The notes: generated from the letters alone by a model not told the origin. 64,000 nt of DNA from Narthecium ossifragum (GCA_963920575.1 OY986972.1:7886010-7950009); one strand, 5' to 3'; numbered from the stretch's first letter, positions 42,501 through 57,500 are shown. Numbers and translations: made by a program.

Positions 42501-45500
42501 CTCTTTGTCGTGTGCCTCAATCAACTCCTTCAACTCCTGTAGCTCCTCCTCGCGAGTTGCAAGTGTTGCCTTCAACTCCAAGCGAGCGAAAACTGAAGCC
42601 GACACCCCATCCGCTGGCTGTCCCACCAACGCGATCAATGGCACCAAGCGATCAACACCTCCTTCGCTCTGTGATCCTTCTCTGCTTGTCATGGCGCAAC
42701 CTTGCCAAAACTTGCGCCAAACTTGGCTCCAAACTGGCTCTGATGCCAATTGTCACCGGGCAAAGAAGGGAACAAAATTTTCTCGCTTACTTGTCCGATG
42801 ATGGCACCAATAGACCCCCTCGTCGAACCCGCACACTGCCGCCACGTGCTCTGCATGCTGCTTGTGCTCCGCTCGCGCGTCGTCTGCGCACTGTCTGTGC
42901 ATCGCTTGTGCATTCCGCTTGACGTCCCGACTGGCTCTTGATCAGCCCTCCTTTTTGCCTTGCACACACACAAGACACACGAATTTGGGTAAAGGATGAG
43001 ATCCCAACTCCTTTATTGACTAGCGATTACAATAACACTCTTCTCTCGCCCCCAACCCTTTCGAGTACAATCACTGTCAATACAATAAGCTTTCAACCCA
43101 AAACCCTAGAATCTCGTCTCACAATTCGTTGTAGACGACGACTCCAAAACCTAACTCTCAGATGCTCAATCCGTGAGCTCTCCTACATGTCTCTAGATCT
43201 TCCTATTTAGCCGGCCTTCTCCTTATATAGAGGAGAGTTCATGACTTATTTCAACAAGTCAAGTTCCTAGTCCAACCCCAAGTCCTAGGTTTCATGCTTA
43301 TCCAAACATGCAATCTGCCAATTACAAAGCTTCCTAACCTATTTGGACTCTTACATGAGTTAAGACTTGCCAAAGATTGTTGTTTGCCTAAATCCGTCAC
43401 ACTTTGGCTTGAAATAAGACTCTTTCCTATTTCCGCGAGCCAAGTATAACTTCCCCCATGTCATATTCCATATTTACCGTGTCATCCCATGCTCAAGACC
43501 TAGGCCAAGTGGAATTAGGACACTTGCACGCTCAGTCTGCCTTCCGACGAGCTAGTCGAGTTCTAATCCCGCTAGAACTCCCGCACAACTAGGACTTTCC
43601 TCGTACCACAACCTTTCTTTGCTTCGTCAAGTCCTTCCAAGCTCCCAATCCAAGTGATATTAGGACTTTTGCATGGCTAGTTTGCTCCTACTGGCCAACC
43701 GCGTCGCGCCTGGGCATTCCGAGTCCTAGCCCGACTCGGACTTGGCTGCCTGGCCGCGTTGTGCGCGCTGTGTGCCATCATGCGTGTCGCGCGCGCATGC
43801 CCCACGCGCCTTCCTGGGTTGCCTTGGCGCGCGTCAAGCTCGCTTGCCTCGACCATGACGCGTCGTACTTCGTCTTGGCTCGGGCCGCCGTGCCAGCTTC
43901 GAAATCAACCGCGTCATGCCATGCCGCATCGCGTCGTGCCGCATCATGCTGCACGCCAAACTCCTTTGGCGCGTGCATATTGCTTGTGCGCTTCCCTGGT
44001 TGCCTCGTCGCGCGTCCCGTTCGATAGGATCCCTTCACGGCTCGTAAATTTATGCTTTGGTTAGGACCGCCGTGCCATTTTTAACTTTCACCGCGCCATC
44101 TTCAAGATCCCTCATGCCATGGTCGTGTCATGGCTCCAGCCCCTGATACCATGCCCCCCTATTGTAGTAAAACCTAGCCACCCTTTTGGTTGAATCGACA
44201 TAGAATTAGAATGAGTCGATAGTTTCATGTCCGTTGATTTTCTGTGATTTCTTATGTAATCGTGTTGAATCTTTTCGTGCGAAGTCAATGAAATCAGTTT
44301 CATTCGCATTTTTTCTTTGCAATTAGTTATCTAAAGAGTATCTAGGTTCGATTGCTTTCATCTAATTTTGATAATAGCTAAAGATGCATTAGCTTTGTAT
44401 ATACGATTGACTTGGTACCGCCAGTGATTGCAATGCCTTCTGGTACATATATGGACAAATCAATACTTATTGTGCTAGTAAAGTACCATCCGTAGTGGTT
44501 CAGCACATTAGCACAAACCCCGTGCCAATACATGTGTGAAATAAGAAGAGCTTTGTGTCACTGTCACGAAGTCCTTGCGCAGTGCTGCTGGCATGAAGTA
44601 CAACTTGCCTAGTCTGGGCATGCGTCTTGCCTTATATAGACCGGCACGACAGTCCTTGGATCCCGCCATATTTCTTTTATGGGTTTGCTCACGATATTCA
44701 CATGTATTTATTTACTTTAACCTTAAACCTACAATCTTAATCAGGAACCATTTATTCATCTTGAATTAAACTGCAGTTTAGTTGCAATTGATGACCTAGA
44801 GAACTGAGCACATTTTATAGCTTAAAAAGTCATGATTACATTATGGCTTTTCTATAAGCAAACAATTCTTAGCATTTGAGATATTGTTTTTGAGTTGCTA
44901 TCAAATTGTAAAGTATTGGTGGTTGTAGACCAGGATTGCAGGCACTACCCATGCTGAACCATTGTGCAAGACATGAGTGAGCAAAGATGGCACTTGGAAG
45001 GAGGGGAGGAGGGAGGAGAGGTGGAAGAATAGGATAGAGGAAGAAATGGAGAGAGGAGAAGAGGACCTCGGAAGCTGCCAGGGGAGATCATTGTCGCTGG
45101 GAAGCTGCTGAGGTTTACTGGGAAGAGGGTAAAACGGGTAGAGGGCAAAATATAATTAGGGTTAAGAAATTTAATGAAAGGAGGGTACAAGCTTAAGGGG
45201 TTCGCTTATTTGAACTCGTTAAGCACTTATTTGAGTTATTTGCAAAGGAATAATTTATTTTGGACTTGAGATCCAGATCCGTTAACTTATAAGTTACCTG
45301 ACTCACACCCGAGCCGACCAGCAACAAGGTGGCTCTTCGTGTGTCAGAATTGCTCGGCATTATTGGCCGACAGCATGGTTGCTGATTGATACTGCAATCC
45401 TTGGTTGTACATATTAAAGATGGAAAGAAAAACAACGGATGAAGGTTCTTCTATCCCATTTATTACATTATGTGTACTTAAATACATTTTGTGTAGTTAA

Positions 45501-48500
45501 ATTAGCTTTCAATTATGTTTTCCATTTGGTTTCAAGGATATAGCTATTTTGACTAAATTTTTCATTAATATCCCCTTTTAGTAATGTTGCTTTATGATCT
45601 GTGCTGAAATGCATGTTCACGTGCACACATTATTGGAGTTATTTAACGTTTCTTTGCTTGATTTTTAATTCCAATTTTCAATGTGTCTAATCGAGACGAT
45701 ATTTCAGGAAATTGGGATACTTTGGAGGCTGTGCCAAAAGCGAAAGGCCTAGATACTAGGCATGAACTTATTAAACTTTATGAAGAGAATTATTCAGCAA
45801 ATCTGATGCATCTTGTTGTGTATGGAAGAGGTACGAAGTTGCTGATATTGTTAATTCCGATTGTTCTTCCATCTTTTTTTGATTTCTGCTCTTGAATTGT
45901 TGAAGAGAGTCTTGATGAACTTCAAAGTCTGGTTGAAAAAAAGTTCCAAGATATTCGGAATATCGGAAGGACTAACTTATATTTTTCTGGTCGACCTTGC
46001 TCATCTGAACATCTTCAGGTATCTTTTAGTGTGTAATGTGCAAGTTGGCTAATAGATCAATTCAGATTATATGTAGATTGCCATCTTTTGTTTAGTTTAT
46101 GGTATGATATGATAAATGACTTCGAAGTTGAGGTCAAACTTTGTTTATGTTTTTTATTTCTTCATTGTTGCAGATTCTTGTCAAAGCTATTCCAATAAAG
46201 CAAGGTAACACCTTGCGAGTTACATGGCCAATAACTCCTAGCATTCGAAATTACAAAGAAGGTCCCTGTTTGTATCTTGGTCACCTTATTGGCCACGAAG
46301 GAGAGGGATCTCTTTTTTTTATACTGAAGAAATTAGGTGAGTTTTTTTGCCCAAATGTCACGCATTTGTAAGCGGGGTGTGACGCGCTATAAATATTCTA
46401 GTTTTGTTGCATACAGTCTGTATGACCTAAAAATTGTGTGAGGTACTTATGTTTATAACAACCATCATAGGATCTTTACTGTTTTGGAACATACAAAAAA
46501 TGTTGGATTTTGACAATTTATATTTAGTAGCTTAGCTTTCTTTTGAATCAACATAGCTGTTTTAAATACTCCATCTCTGCTATGCTATTTATAGCAGCTC
46601 GATTTATTTAAGAAGTACTTGGCGAATATTTCACATCCTCTTGTGGTCATTCATGCCATCCTTGCATTTTCAAAGTAGAATGCCACATCCTCCTTTCCAT
46701 GATAGGATTTTAAGGTCCTATCTCCAGGAGGAATGACATGTAAGGTGTATCCATGGGCCACAAGTTATTTACTTAAACTTGAAAAGCATGCATATATTCG
46801 CCATGTTAGAAGGTCCATGTTGATTTTCATATAGATGAAGGTTGTTAAATAGATGTGGTTATGATGCTTCTTGAAGGTACAAACTCATTGTTCTGTCAAA
46901 GATGATTTTATTGTTCTTTGGCCCTTGGAATTAGAATATGCCCAGGCAGTTCTGATCAGCACTGTCATGGTTCATATCAAGGATTTCAATGCCGGTTGGC
47001 ACAAGCTTTTGTCAAGCTGATGGAGTACTGGCTCGGCGTTCGAGCTCGGCTATGGAACGAGATGAATCATGTGGGTGCTTCTCGATCTGGCTCGAGCCGG
47101 TTGGCTTGCTTATGCTGATTGGCTAAGAGCAAATATCATCGTTTTTATAACAGCTTAAGGGGTCCAATCCTTGCTAGTGGGTTTCAGATTTGCATCCAAT
47201 ACTTAGAATTGTTCGGTGGCTTTTATAAGATCTTAACGTCTCCAATCCTAATGGTTTTCAAGGTTCACATCAGATACATGAAATCCCTTAAAGTAAAACC
47301 CTAGTTCCCTGATTCCTCTTCTCTCTCTCTCTCTCTCTCTCTAGTCCCTGATTCCTCATGTCTATCTCTCTCTCTCTTACTTCCACCGCTCCTACCTCCT
47401 CCCCCTCTGCTCACTTCCGGTCTCTAAGAAATTACTTCACCGGATGCTTGGCTTATGAAGACTTCTCTCTCTCTCTCTCTCACCTTGCTGACTGGCACAT
47501 AGGTCGGCACTGCTGGTGCCGGCAGCATGTGCCCACTGCACGGCAATCCTTGGTTGTTATTACCACTCCCTTCTTGAGATACGCCTAAAAGGTCTGCAAA
47601 GCACCTAGCAAACATTCGTAAAAACAGTAGGTACCCTATTGGGCCTCTTCTACTGCTTTTGACTCAAAAGAATGATAGGCATTGCTCACAAGCGCATTAA
47701 AAATAGCAGGTGTTCTCTTTTTCTGCCATAATTTGAATATTGGTAAAAGTTTCTAAAGCTAATTTCTGCTGCTAGTATTCCTTATATGGTCTCTGTATCT
47801 TGTTCAAGGGTCTTTTATGCTCTCCAACGCATGTGCTGCAACTACATATGATATTACTAACTTATGCCCTTTCTTGAAAGCAAATTTGACCTTTCCTTGC
47901 TCCCGGAAACCAACTTCAGACTTTATAATTAAAAGGGTTAATAACAGTTTTCTCCCCTCTAGTTTGGAAATATGTCAATTTACCCCCTATATTTTAAAAC
48001 GTGACAAAACGTACCCTTAATTTATCAATGTGGTCATTTTGGACCCAACCGTCTAACTCCGTTAGCCGGGCTGACGGAAAACCTGTTAAATAGGTCACGT
48101 GCGACCCGGTTTCACCAGTTTTACTCGTCTCCAACGTGGCCACCGATCTCACCCCCATCTACTCCGGCGACCACCCCCATCTCCGACCATCTCTAAGACC
48201 TTTTCCAACTCTCATCTCTTCCCATCTCCCTCTTCTCCATCCTCCATCCTCCATCCTCCATTCTCCTCCACAACCCCACCTCACTTTCCACCATCGCAGC
48301 CACCTCCCCGTCACCGTCCCAGCGAAGCTCCAACTTCGGCAAACCCCATCATCCCACTCCCACCTTCCCTGTTGAAGATGCGCGGCCAACCGCAGCCTCT
48401 CCACTCCACCGACGCGCAGCCACCCGCTGCTCCTCCTCTCCGCCCCTTCGTCGGGGCCTCCCAGCGTCATGAGCAGGCCACGAATTCTCAACACCACCTC

Positions 48501-51500
48501 CATAACTTCTCGTTCCCAATCCTCACGAAATGGGGCGGCCAACGCCTCCTCTGCTGCGCCGGCGTCAACCGCAACGGCAATGTCATCGGGCGAAGCTCAT
48601 GGCGCACCTCTGCGAGGCGGTGGACCGGATGGAGCTCCCTAGGGTTCGGGAAGAGGTCACCGGAGCAGAGGACGAGCCCTTCTCCACCACCAGTCGTGTC
48701 GACAGTGACGGAGAGAGTGAGGAGCTAGGTTCTGTCTCCCTATCCATCGAGGAGGATATCTACTCGCTCACCTGATCCCACCCCAGTTGTCGTCCCCGCA
48801 AGCGCGCCCGTGCTGTCCAGAAGCAGCTGGATGTGAGATGGATCCGATCACCCCCTCTTCCTCTCTCTCACATTTTCTCTCCAAAACCGGTATAGCTAGG
48901 CCAAGCATGAAAGTGGATATATCTCCCGGGACCTCTTCATCGGAGATGGTCGGCCATGCCGTCGCGACGCCCGCGAGGAGGAGGAGTAGCATGGTTGTGG
49001 CGGCGCCGGCCGATCACCCCCTCTTCCTCTCTCACATTTTCTCCCAAAAACTGGTCAAACCGGTCAAAATCGGTCAAACAGACCTATTTAGCCGGTTTAC
49101 CGTCAGCTCGGCTAACAGAGTTAGACGGTTGGGTCCAAAACGACCACATTGAAAAATTAAGTGTGCGTTTTGTCACGTTTTAAAATATAGGGGGTAAATT
49201 GACATATTACCAAACTAGAGGGGAGTAAACTGTTATTAACCCTAATTAAAATAAGCAAGAGATTGTTTGTTTGATTGATCAGTTTAGTGCACTTTTAGGA
49301 ATTACCACATTTGAGATGACTTTTTACAAATGTCATACTGGTATCTCTTTGTAAAGTTCTATTCTTCTGTTTTAGTTTCCCTTTTTTTGTTGTATCTATT
49401 ACCAAATGGTACCCTGGTTGTTTTTTGAATATACAGGATGGGCAATAAGTCTGAGTGCTGGGGAAGGGGAATGGAGCTTGGAATATTCCTTTTTCACTGT
49501 TGTCATTGAGCTTAGTGATTCTGGCCATGGTGAACTTCCACTTTGATTGCCTTTATGATACTGTTCAATCAGAATATTTTTCTTTACTTCGCCCAAAATT
49601 TTTGTAAGTTTAGGACTATTGGATATTATGTTCCTGATTCAATTAATCTATTGGCAGACCATTTAGAAGATATTGTGGGGTTATTGTACAAATATATTAA
49701 CCTCTTAAGGAACTCTGGAGTCACCAAATGGGTTTTTGATGAGGTAATTGCATGATGAAATTGTACATCTGCATTTGTGCTGGATTATTTCCTAACTGCC
49801 ATTATCTTTCCTCCATGAGAAAACGTTCTTCCTTCGTTCATAACATATATACATTTAATTTATATGTGTTCATGTATATATGTCTGTGGTTTGTACCTGT
49901 AGCATGTCTTTGTATATGTTGGTCTCTTGTATGATCTAATCTTGTTAGTGTGTATTCACAAAAGCGCCATTCTAGTCCTTAACATTCTTACAGCCAACCT
50001 TTTAAGTGCTGAAAGTCGCCAAAATTCTTGTCTACTAGTAGCATTGAGTATAAGGAAAACCTTTTCGTGCAAAACTGTAGTTGGCATACGGTGTATGCAT
50101 CAGGAATGTCATGGCCCCAACCCCATCATCTTTGAATTGGGGTTGGTGACGGAGCAGTAGTATTGCTACCGCAAAGTAAACTGAAGTATTATGCAAATTT
50201 TAGATATGATCACAAGCTTTCATATCATATTCTGATAGTTTGATACATCAAGTCTTTACAGTTCTAGTCCGCACGCAAGATCATATTTACTTTACACTCG
50301 ATGCCTCAAAAGTGATTCATTACAAACATATTGAACACACTTGGTATCTCATTCTATATCTTGCAAAAATACCCAAAAGGTTAGCACCTCGAACTTAAGC
50401 TTCATCCCTGGAAAACTGTAAAGGAAATAGAATGAGCTTATTAGCTAAGTAATATGGACATTGGAAAAAAGGGTGTCATGCCCATGTTATGTCAAAGGTA
50501 CAAAATGCTCAATCAAACAAGAACTTGCATATCCCATGGAGATGGATGATAAACTTTCAAGTAGCATAGTTTTAGGTGCTGGCGGCACAGACCATCCCAA
50601 CCTATGTCCAAAAGTAGCAATGATAATGTCACGAAAGATAAGATTGTCGTTTGCTTGTATTAAACTTATAATTTTATGTTTCTTTAAAAGATGATGCTTT
50701 TAGATCAAAAATAATTTGTCTAAGTGAAGTCTTTCTCTTATATTTTGTTATGTTGGAAACATAGAAGTCAGTGTGAATGATAATGTTTGATTTGCTGACA
50801 AGTTACTAATAAGTAATAGTTAAGTGTTAGAAGTTAGAACATTTTGTTACGTAAGCGGTGGTTTTACGTTAGAAAACTTGATATACGTTTTTAACGTGAA
50901 TGCTGCGTGGATCTACGGTATACTCATTGTAATTTATAGATTTTGAAGCACTTAGTAGTTTTTCCTTTGCATATAATCACTGGACAAATACTGACGTTAT
51001 AACTTGTAAATGTTGTCAAGCTTGCGGCGGTGTGTGAAACTGGTTTCCACTATCGAGATAAAGTGTCTCCTATCGACTATGTTGTTGGTATAGCCCAAAG
51101 CATGCGGGTATACTGACGATTCCCTTTTACATTCTTTAGTAACTTAAATTACTTTCAACATCTCAATATCATCCACCAATTAGCCATTCAAATTATGTAA
51201 TTTTGTTGGCAGCCGTGTTACTTCTATGCAATTTTCTTTGACGCCAGTCTCTGCTTTTCTATGATTTTGATAAATAGCTATTGTTTATATGTTGAAAATC
51301 TGAAAGGAAAGGGTTTTACATATCTTATTTATGGTGGAAAATAGGAGTTCACCTGCATGACATATCTTTCATTGATATCATCCAATAACTACTTCATTCA
51401 ACAAGGATACTGTTAGCATCTTGGAAATGGGATGACACATCTATTGACATGTGGAAGACCACCTTCTTGTTCCGGTGGACACGAAAGTTGATGATTAGCC

Positions 51501-54500
51501 ATCTTGTCAGTTTTTTCCAACTCTCGCATAGACTTCACAAGTTCACATGATATCCTCCCTCCACTTCTTGAATCTTCTAATGTATGCTTGGATTTCAGAG
51601 ATCTTTTCCAAATATTTTTGGCTATCCCCTATGCATGGTAGGCTCTAATTCCTGGCCCATGTTTCTAAACCATACTGATCATGGACAATAGGTTGTGACT
51701 ATGTTGGAAGTTGGAACCGCTTGGATATACTCTGGCCAACCTCCTTGCCACCCCTCTAGTCAAAGATGCTTGGATCTTGACAGGATACACTAAGGGTTCA
51801 TATCTATGATCTTGATTGGTCTCTTGGCTCTTGCTCTTTTCTTCTCTCCTTTTGGACCATTGGGATACAAGATCGGATATCATACCAATTCCGACTCGAA
51901 TTATTCTTTGCCACCTCCAAAACATGCTCTATGCTTCTGGACCTCCTCCCTTGCCATTTTTCCTCGATTTTTGCTAGCAACTTTGGATATATCTTCCTGT
52001 CATTATCCTCCATCCTCTATTATATTGTTTGTCAACCTTGATCCAACATTGAGCTCAGGTTTCATGGATGGCCTCAAGAAATAGAGGCTGGTACGACACA
52101 TGCAGCCGGCACTTGCTGTGCCAACCAGGGGCGGAGCCACATAGTAGCCAGAGGGGGGAGTTGCCCCCCGGATTCCCAAATTTACTTCAAGTGTTGCTAC
52201 TTCTCCTTTCGGGTGGGACCCACTTCTTACATGTTGCCCCCATACCTCCCCCTCAAACTTCTACTTTGATGTGACCCACCAGCTCTTTTCTCACCTGATA
52301 CATAGAAATTTTTCGCTAAGTATTTTTGAGAAACTAGCAACTAATAATATATTTTAATTATTTTTTAAAACTATCATAAATATCCTTCCAATTTTTTCCT
52401 TCTTATCCAAATATCCTAATATAGTTGCTGTCATCTAAGAATTTATATTAGGAGATATACATGATATTGGAAATTTAAAGAGATAAATGCATAATTTGAA
52501 AATTTTCCAGAATATGTTATATAAAAATTATTGATAACCCAGATTAGAATATATTAGATGAGGGACATGTATGATATTTGATTTTTTTTTCAAAAATAAG
52601 TATATAATTTGTAATAATAATATGCTTAAAAAAATAATTATTAATATGTTACCAAGTTGCCCGTCGGCAAAGTTCATGCTATCTGTGTAAAACTTCATTC
52701 TGCTTAATACTTGTTGCTCCCTCTATGATTGGTATGTCCTTTGCCCCATTGGTACCTCTCATTAGAGCCATTTGGAAGTTCCCTTTGGAATTCCTCACCA
52801 AAGTTGCTTCCTCTAGAAGTCAACTCGGTTGCACTATGTCCCTATAAGGACTTCATTTGGTAACTATGGTCGTTCACAAGCTTGTGGGAGTTTTTAAAAT
52901 ACGAAGAGAATACCCAGATTCAAAACTCACATTTCTCAACAACCAAAGCTCCGATCACATCATATAAAACATGCATTCTAAAGCATCGGACTAAACATAT
53001 ATTTCAAAGCATTTGATTGAGCTTAACTACTTACAAAACATACACTTCAAAGTATTCGAGTAAGCTACTTACAAAACATGCACTCCAAAGTATCTGAGTA
53101 AGCTTCGCTACTTACTTTGAGCGTATACCTAATTCTAAGTTTGATTCCAGCTTGTTTACCTTTTCTAGATTCTCTTGCTTCCTTCTTCCTTCCTCATCTA
53201 TTCCCAAATCTTAACTTATATAGCATCTGCTGTCTGACACCTCCTAAGAAAATCGACACATGTCTATATGGCAGCTCCTCTAGGATGTGTGATAGATGTC
53301 TCCACTATTTGACACCTCATGCTGTAGGCATGTGACACCTCATCCCTTTTCTGAACACCTCATTCTTCCCTCTTCACACCTCATGCTTTGTTTTGGACAT
53401 GTCCTCCTTCATCCTCTAATTAATGATCTCTCTTCTTGATTCATTCCTAGTCCTCCGATCATGATGCTTAAATAATTACTCAAACTAATTGGTAGTTTAA
53501 AAGGAGGGTTGTTACAGCCTCAATTATTGGGCATGCCCAGTTTTGTGGGCGTTTATCATGCTAGTCGCCACACATGTTGATTGGCAAAAAAATAAGTGTT
53601 TCCGCATATTGATTAACAGAATATAAGCATGCAAGCCAAGGGGGCAAAGGACATACCAATCATAGAGTTTCTATAATTGACTTTGGCTGGTAAGGTGCAG
53701 CCATTGGGTTTTTGAGATTGATAGCATGTGAGCCGCAGGCATTCCCCAGTTAGATTTCATAGGAACCCCACTCAAAAGACCTCTATTGACTCCAAATGTC
53801 ACGACCCCAACATCATCTTCTACTTTGAGGTTGTGACCTAGACCTGTAGTAGTATTGCTAAAAGCTTAAAGGAGCTGAGATGTTATGCAACAATTTGATT
53901 GGGTTGTGGTAGTGGAACCTTCTAACATATTTGAAGTTCAAAACACATTAAGCTCATCCATTAGAACAACATAAGTACATCTCAGACCTTCAATTCTTAC
54001 ATCAAAAGGTGATACATAAAACACTTACTCTCTTCTACACCTCTAAACATCTTACAACTATCTACAAGTCTTGGGACTTCTATATACATATGCTATACAA
54101 CAAAACAGCATTCTTGCACAAAACTCCAGTCTTCCTTGCATATAAAAGATGCCGAAATGTTGAAAGTGTAAGTCTAAATTTCATCTCCTGAAATATAATG
54201 AGAATGAGATGAGCTAACCAGCTCAATGAGTAATATGGATGCTGAAACTAACATCCTACTATGCTGCATTATATATATAAGTACTACATGCTAAAAGGAC
54301 TAAACAATAACATACTTCACTTGAAGTTTATACTATGAATTAGACAGCATGTGCTTAATCCTCGGCTGAATGGAATTACCCATAGTATGACATACATATT
54401 TTGTACTAAATTCATCCACGTGGTGAATCAAAACAACTTGAAGTTGTAAGGGACGTCTCCCAGCTCATTGTAGCTAAATCGGAGAGTTTTAAGTCCCCCG

Positions 54501-57500
54501 ATCCAGGACTTCTTGAGGATAGCATATAACACATACTTACCATTTCAAGTAATGAAGATATTCATGGATATCAAAATCCACACCAAGTGAATAGCCTAGC
54601 AGAATTTCATAAATGCATTCATATAAAATGATGAATTGTCTATAATGAAACAACATAGGAAATCATTTCAAGGATCCCATTACTCACCTAAACCTTTCTT
54701 GCCCTTGAAATCTATGAAGGTACCAAATCCTCGCCAACTAGAGCTAAAGCGATAATAGATGATACCAACTCGACTCGCAATGAAATAAACTTTAGAAATC
54801 GGATATAGATCTCGAATTGGTTGGGAAATAAATCAAGCAATATATCTTGATCGGTTCAAGAGCAATTAATGAACTATTCAAATCAAGTTCCCATTAAGGG
54901 AAGAGACAAACGCTGATCTGCTAAGATTGAAGAAGCTGCCAATTAACAGGATAGTCTTCCAAATGAGTTCCTTGACACAAATTACCGGAAACAAAAGACT
55001 TTCTTGAACAAGTCCTTACAATATCAACAAACAAAATATCATCTCACTTTGAGCTACGGACACTAGCAATTGAAATAGCATGGAATAGGTTGGCTTATAT
55101 TGGATTCCTTGGTAAAGGATAAACCTTGAAAACAGATTTTAGGAAGTCAACAAAAAAGTAAGCAATTATAAATAGATCAATCCGCAGATCGTAGCCTACC
55201 AAGGATCTAAGTTAAGACAACAAAACCAAGGCAGAGAAATAATATTAGCAATTCTAAAGAGGTGATATACGTGGTTCAGATTTTGAGGTCAGCTTGTTTT
55301 TATCTAAGGATCTAGATAGGACAGGCACATAGCACCACCATTTGTCATAAATGCATGCTATGTAAAATAACGTGATGAACAGTCCTGCACTTCAAACATA
55401 TCTGCGATCTGCTTTAGAAAAGCTTCAGATTTAACAAGTAATGGAAGTAGCGAAGCGGCAGATTAAAGAATGAATGCAATATCTAAAAGATCAATGCAGG
55501 CATTTATGAGACCGATATTTAACGCGGAAAAAACTTCTCCATCGAGAAGCAAAAAACCAGGGGTCACAGACCACAAAACATCCACTATGAAGAGAAAAGT
55601 CTTACAGGATTTACAGATCCAGAATCACCATCGGCATATCCGACACTCCTGTTACAGACCTTGCCCTAGAGATCTAGTACTTCTTCTTCCACGGGATAAG
55701 GCTCTGAACTCCACCAAGCGACTCTGGACTGCAGCACGCCAGAGATTCCACGCAGCAAACCTTGGACACCTTCGAAGGTACTCCAGACTGGTCATGCCGG
55801 ATGTTTTTTCAACACAAATCGGAAGTTGGAGAGCACAATCCCTTCGATCTTCTTTGTCCGTCAGAGGTTCATAATGCCAAAGGGATGATTAGGGTTTCTT
55901 TACAACCCTATTTATAGCTTCTAGTAACCAACTTGATCCATAAGCTAACTTCATCAGACTTGATCCACAAGCTGACTGCTTGAACCAATTTGATCCACAA
56001 TTACATTACATGAATAAATGACTTGACAAATTGAATTTCCAAATTACAAACATATAGGACTCAATCTAGTCCTAACAATCTACTTGAAACAGTCTTCTCT
56101 TTTCCCTCTTTTCACTTGTCTCCTTTTCCCTTTTCTTCTTAGTGTGGTCCTTCTATACTTTAGCAAGACATCATCTTGCTAACAAGAGAAGGAGATGTCT
56201 TTCGTAATCATGAGGTGTCACTCTTATAACAGATATGGTGTTGACTCATCCCTCCTAAGTATATAAGCTCGTCTAGGGAGTAAGGTGGCCCCACCAAACA
56301 TGAGGTGGCTTCCTCTTCTATTTTAGCAAGACATGTGTCTTGCAACTAAGGAATGAGTTGTCCCAAACAAATCATGAGGTATTTCTGAATTAAGAAATTA
56401 GATCTCAGCAATGCTACTAAAAAGCATGGTGCATGATTATAGACATGCATCACAAGACATGGAAAGTAATACCAGAATATTACACCAAATGTCATAGAAT
56501 CCAACGTGGGAAAACTGTGGATATCAAGAAGTACTAGGTAAGAGAGCACTATCTACAGCAGCATTATTTGTCTACTTGTTTTGGAGTAGAGGATAAACTT
56601 TCTTTACCATGAAAGAACACAAATTGTGTGAAATGGAAGAAGTTTTGAACTTTAGGGTGCATTTTGTTACGAGTATAAAGGAGGTCAAATATTACACCCT
56701 ATAATTTTTTATCTGCTTTACTTCTGTTTGGCTTGAGAGTGTTCAAATTAGACCACTGTAATATTTATCCTTATATGGGTGTAAAACGAGTGTAGCTTTT
56801 ACCACTAGGGGAGGTGGATAACGGGGTCTAAAAGAAATATTTTCTTTACCTCTATTCTTTGAATTATGCTCTCATGTTACCCTTATAAAACTGCATAATA
56901 TTTTCTCGTCTTACTCTCATTCCAAATAAAGTTTAACTTTGGAACTTAAAAGTTGCCCTCGTTCCAAAGATATTGTAGTTATTACAGGTTAAATTTTACC
57001 CCTTTCTATCCAACATAGATGACATGTACTTGTTACTCTTTCAATTGTTACTCATGTAATACCTACCTTTGTAGCCTTTTACCCTCAAAATTTGCACTCC
57101 TTAACAAATGCACTCTCTGGATTCGACTCGACTAACCAGACCAGCATACCAAGCACCAATCCGGATGTTTTGCGGATCGAGCTTGGAGAGCCGACCCAAC
57201 CTGATTCATATTGGGTCAAGTCAGGCTTGCGGTCTAGCTGCCCAAGGGGTTGCCGAGTCTAAGTGGGCCCACTAGGAGTCTCACTTACTTGGGTTTCTTA
57301 CCTTCTGTCGTAATCTAGGTCTTTACATACTTTCTAGTTTGAGTTCTAGTTAGGGTTTTACTTGCTTTTTAGTTAGGTTTTACTGCTTTCCTAGTTGCAC
57401 TAGGCTCTTTCGATTGTAGTTGGACTCTTTCTTATGAGAATTGGTCCTAATCCTAGGCCTAGTTTCAATCAGAGTATGCACTTTTTCACTTCTATACAAT

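Larger units (their letters stand above)
41351..42749 (-). pseudogene. Gag of the gag-only element
   Basis: Starts close to the primer site (MASEPVWSQVWRKFWQGCAM), has a coiled-coil stretch (TREEELQELKELIEAHDKEF), then a gag domain (VPDLQPFDGVRNKKELENFL, WDMKQYFAS, LTVATMYLVGDAKL) interrupted by TAG at 42195-42197. It continues in the same phase with a 246-bp in-frame tandem duplication (VRDYVKEFSSLMLSIKNMS appears twice) and a second TAG between the copies. Near 41570 the phase changes to the frame of the C-terminus, which has a CCHC knuckle CFICDGPHRGREC, and ends at 41351. Two stops plus a frameshift mean this copy is inactive. Confidence 0.85.
39808..44148 (-). mobile_element. Gag-only (non-autonomous) LTR retrotransposon, reverse orientation in IDE intron 7
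   Basis: 4.3 kb. 3' LTR 39808-41248, internal 41249-42750, 5' LTR 42751-44148 as read on the minus strand. Flanks tcatg (39803-39807) and ccatg (44149-44153) agree at 4 of 5. A primer site follows the 5' LTR and only gag is encoded; about 100 bp lie between the gag stop and the 3' LTR, so protease, RT and integrase are absent. Propagation would need enzymes from another element. Confidence 0.88.
39098..45707 (+). other. IDE intron 7
   Basis: 6.6 kb, mostly a gag-only LTR element (39808-44148), plus a (GA)n microsatellite. 44149-45707 is AT-rich with an old purine-rich patch at 44990-45135 (complement Pro/Ser-rich) and no gene. Confidence 0.7.
46337..49436 (+). other. IDE intron 10
   Basis: 3.1 kb. 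Holds a non-autonomous MULE (47935-49242) and two CT-rich microsatellites at 47319-47342 and 47463-47482. A diverged gtgccggcac-type repeat lies at 46960-47130 and 47490-47530. No other gene. Confidence 0.7.

Noticed and set aside
51665..52013. Minus-strand gag-like frames in IDE intron 13
   Set aside because: Basic low-information sequence; no gag or other motif could be recognised.
55470..55874. 134-codon gene in IDE intron 13
   Set aside because: Lies in LTR-like DNA and has no recognisable domain.
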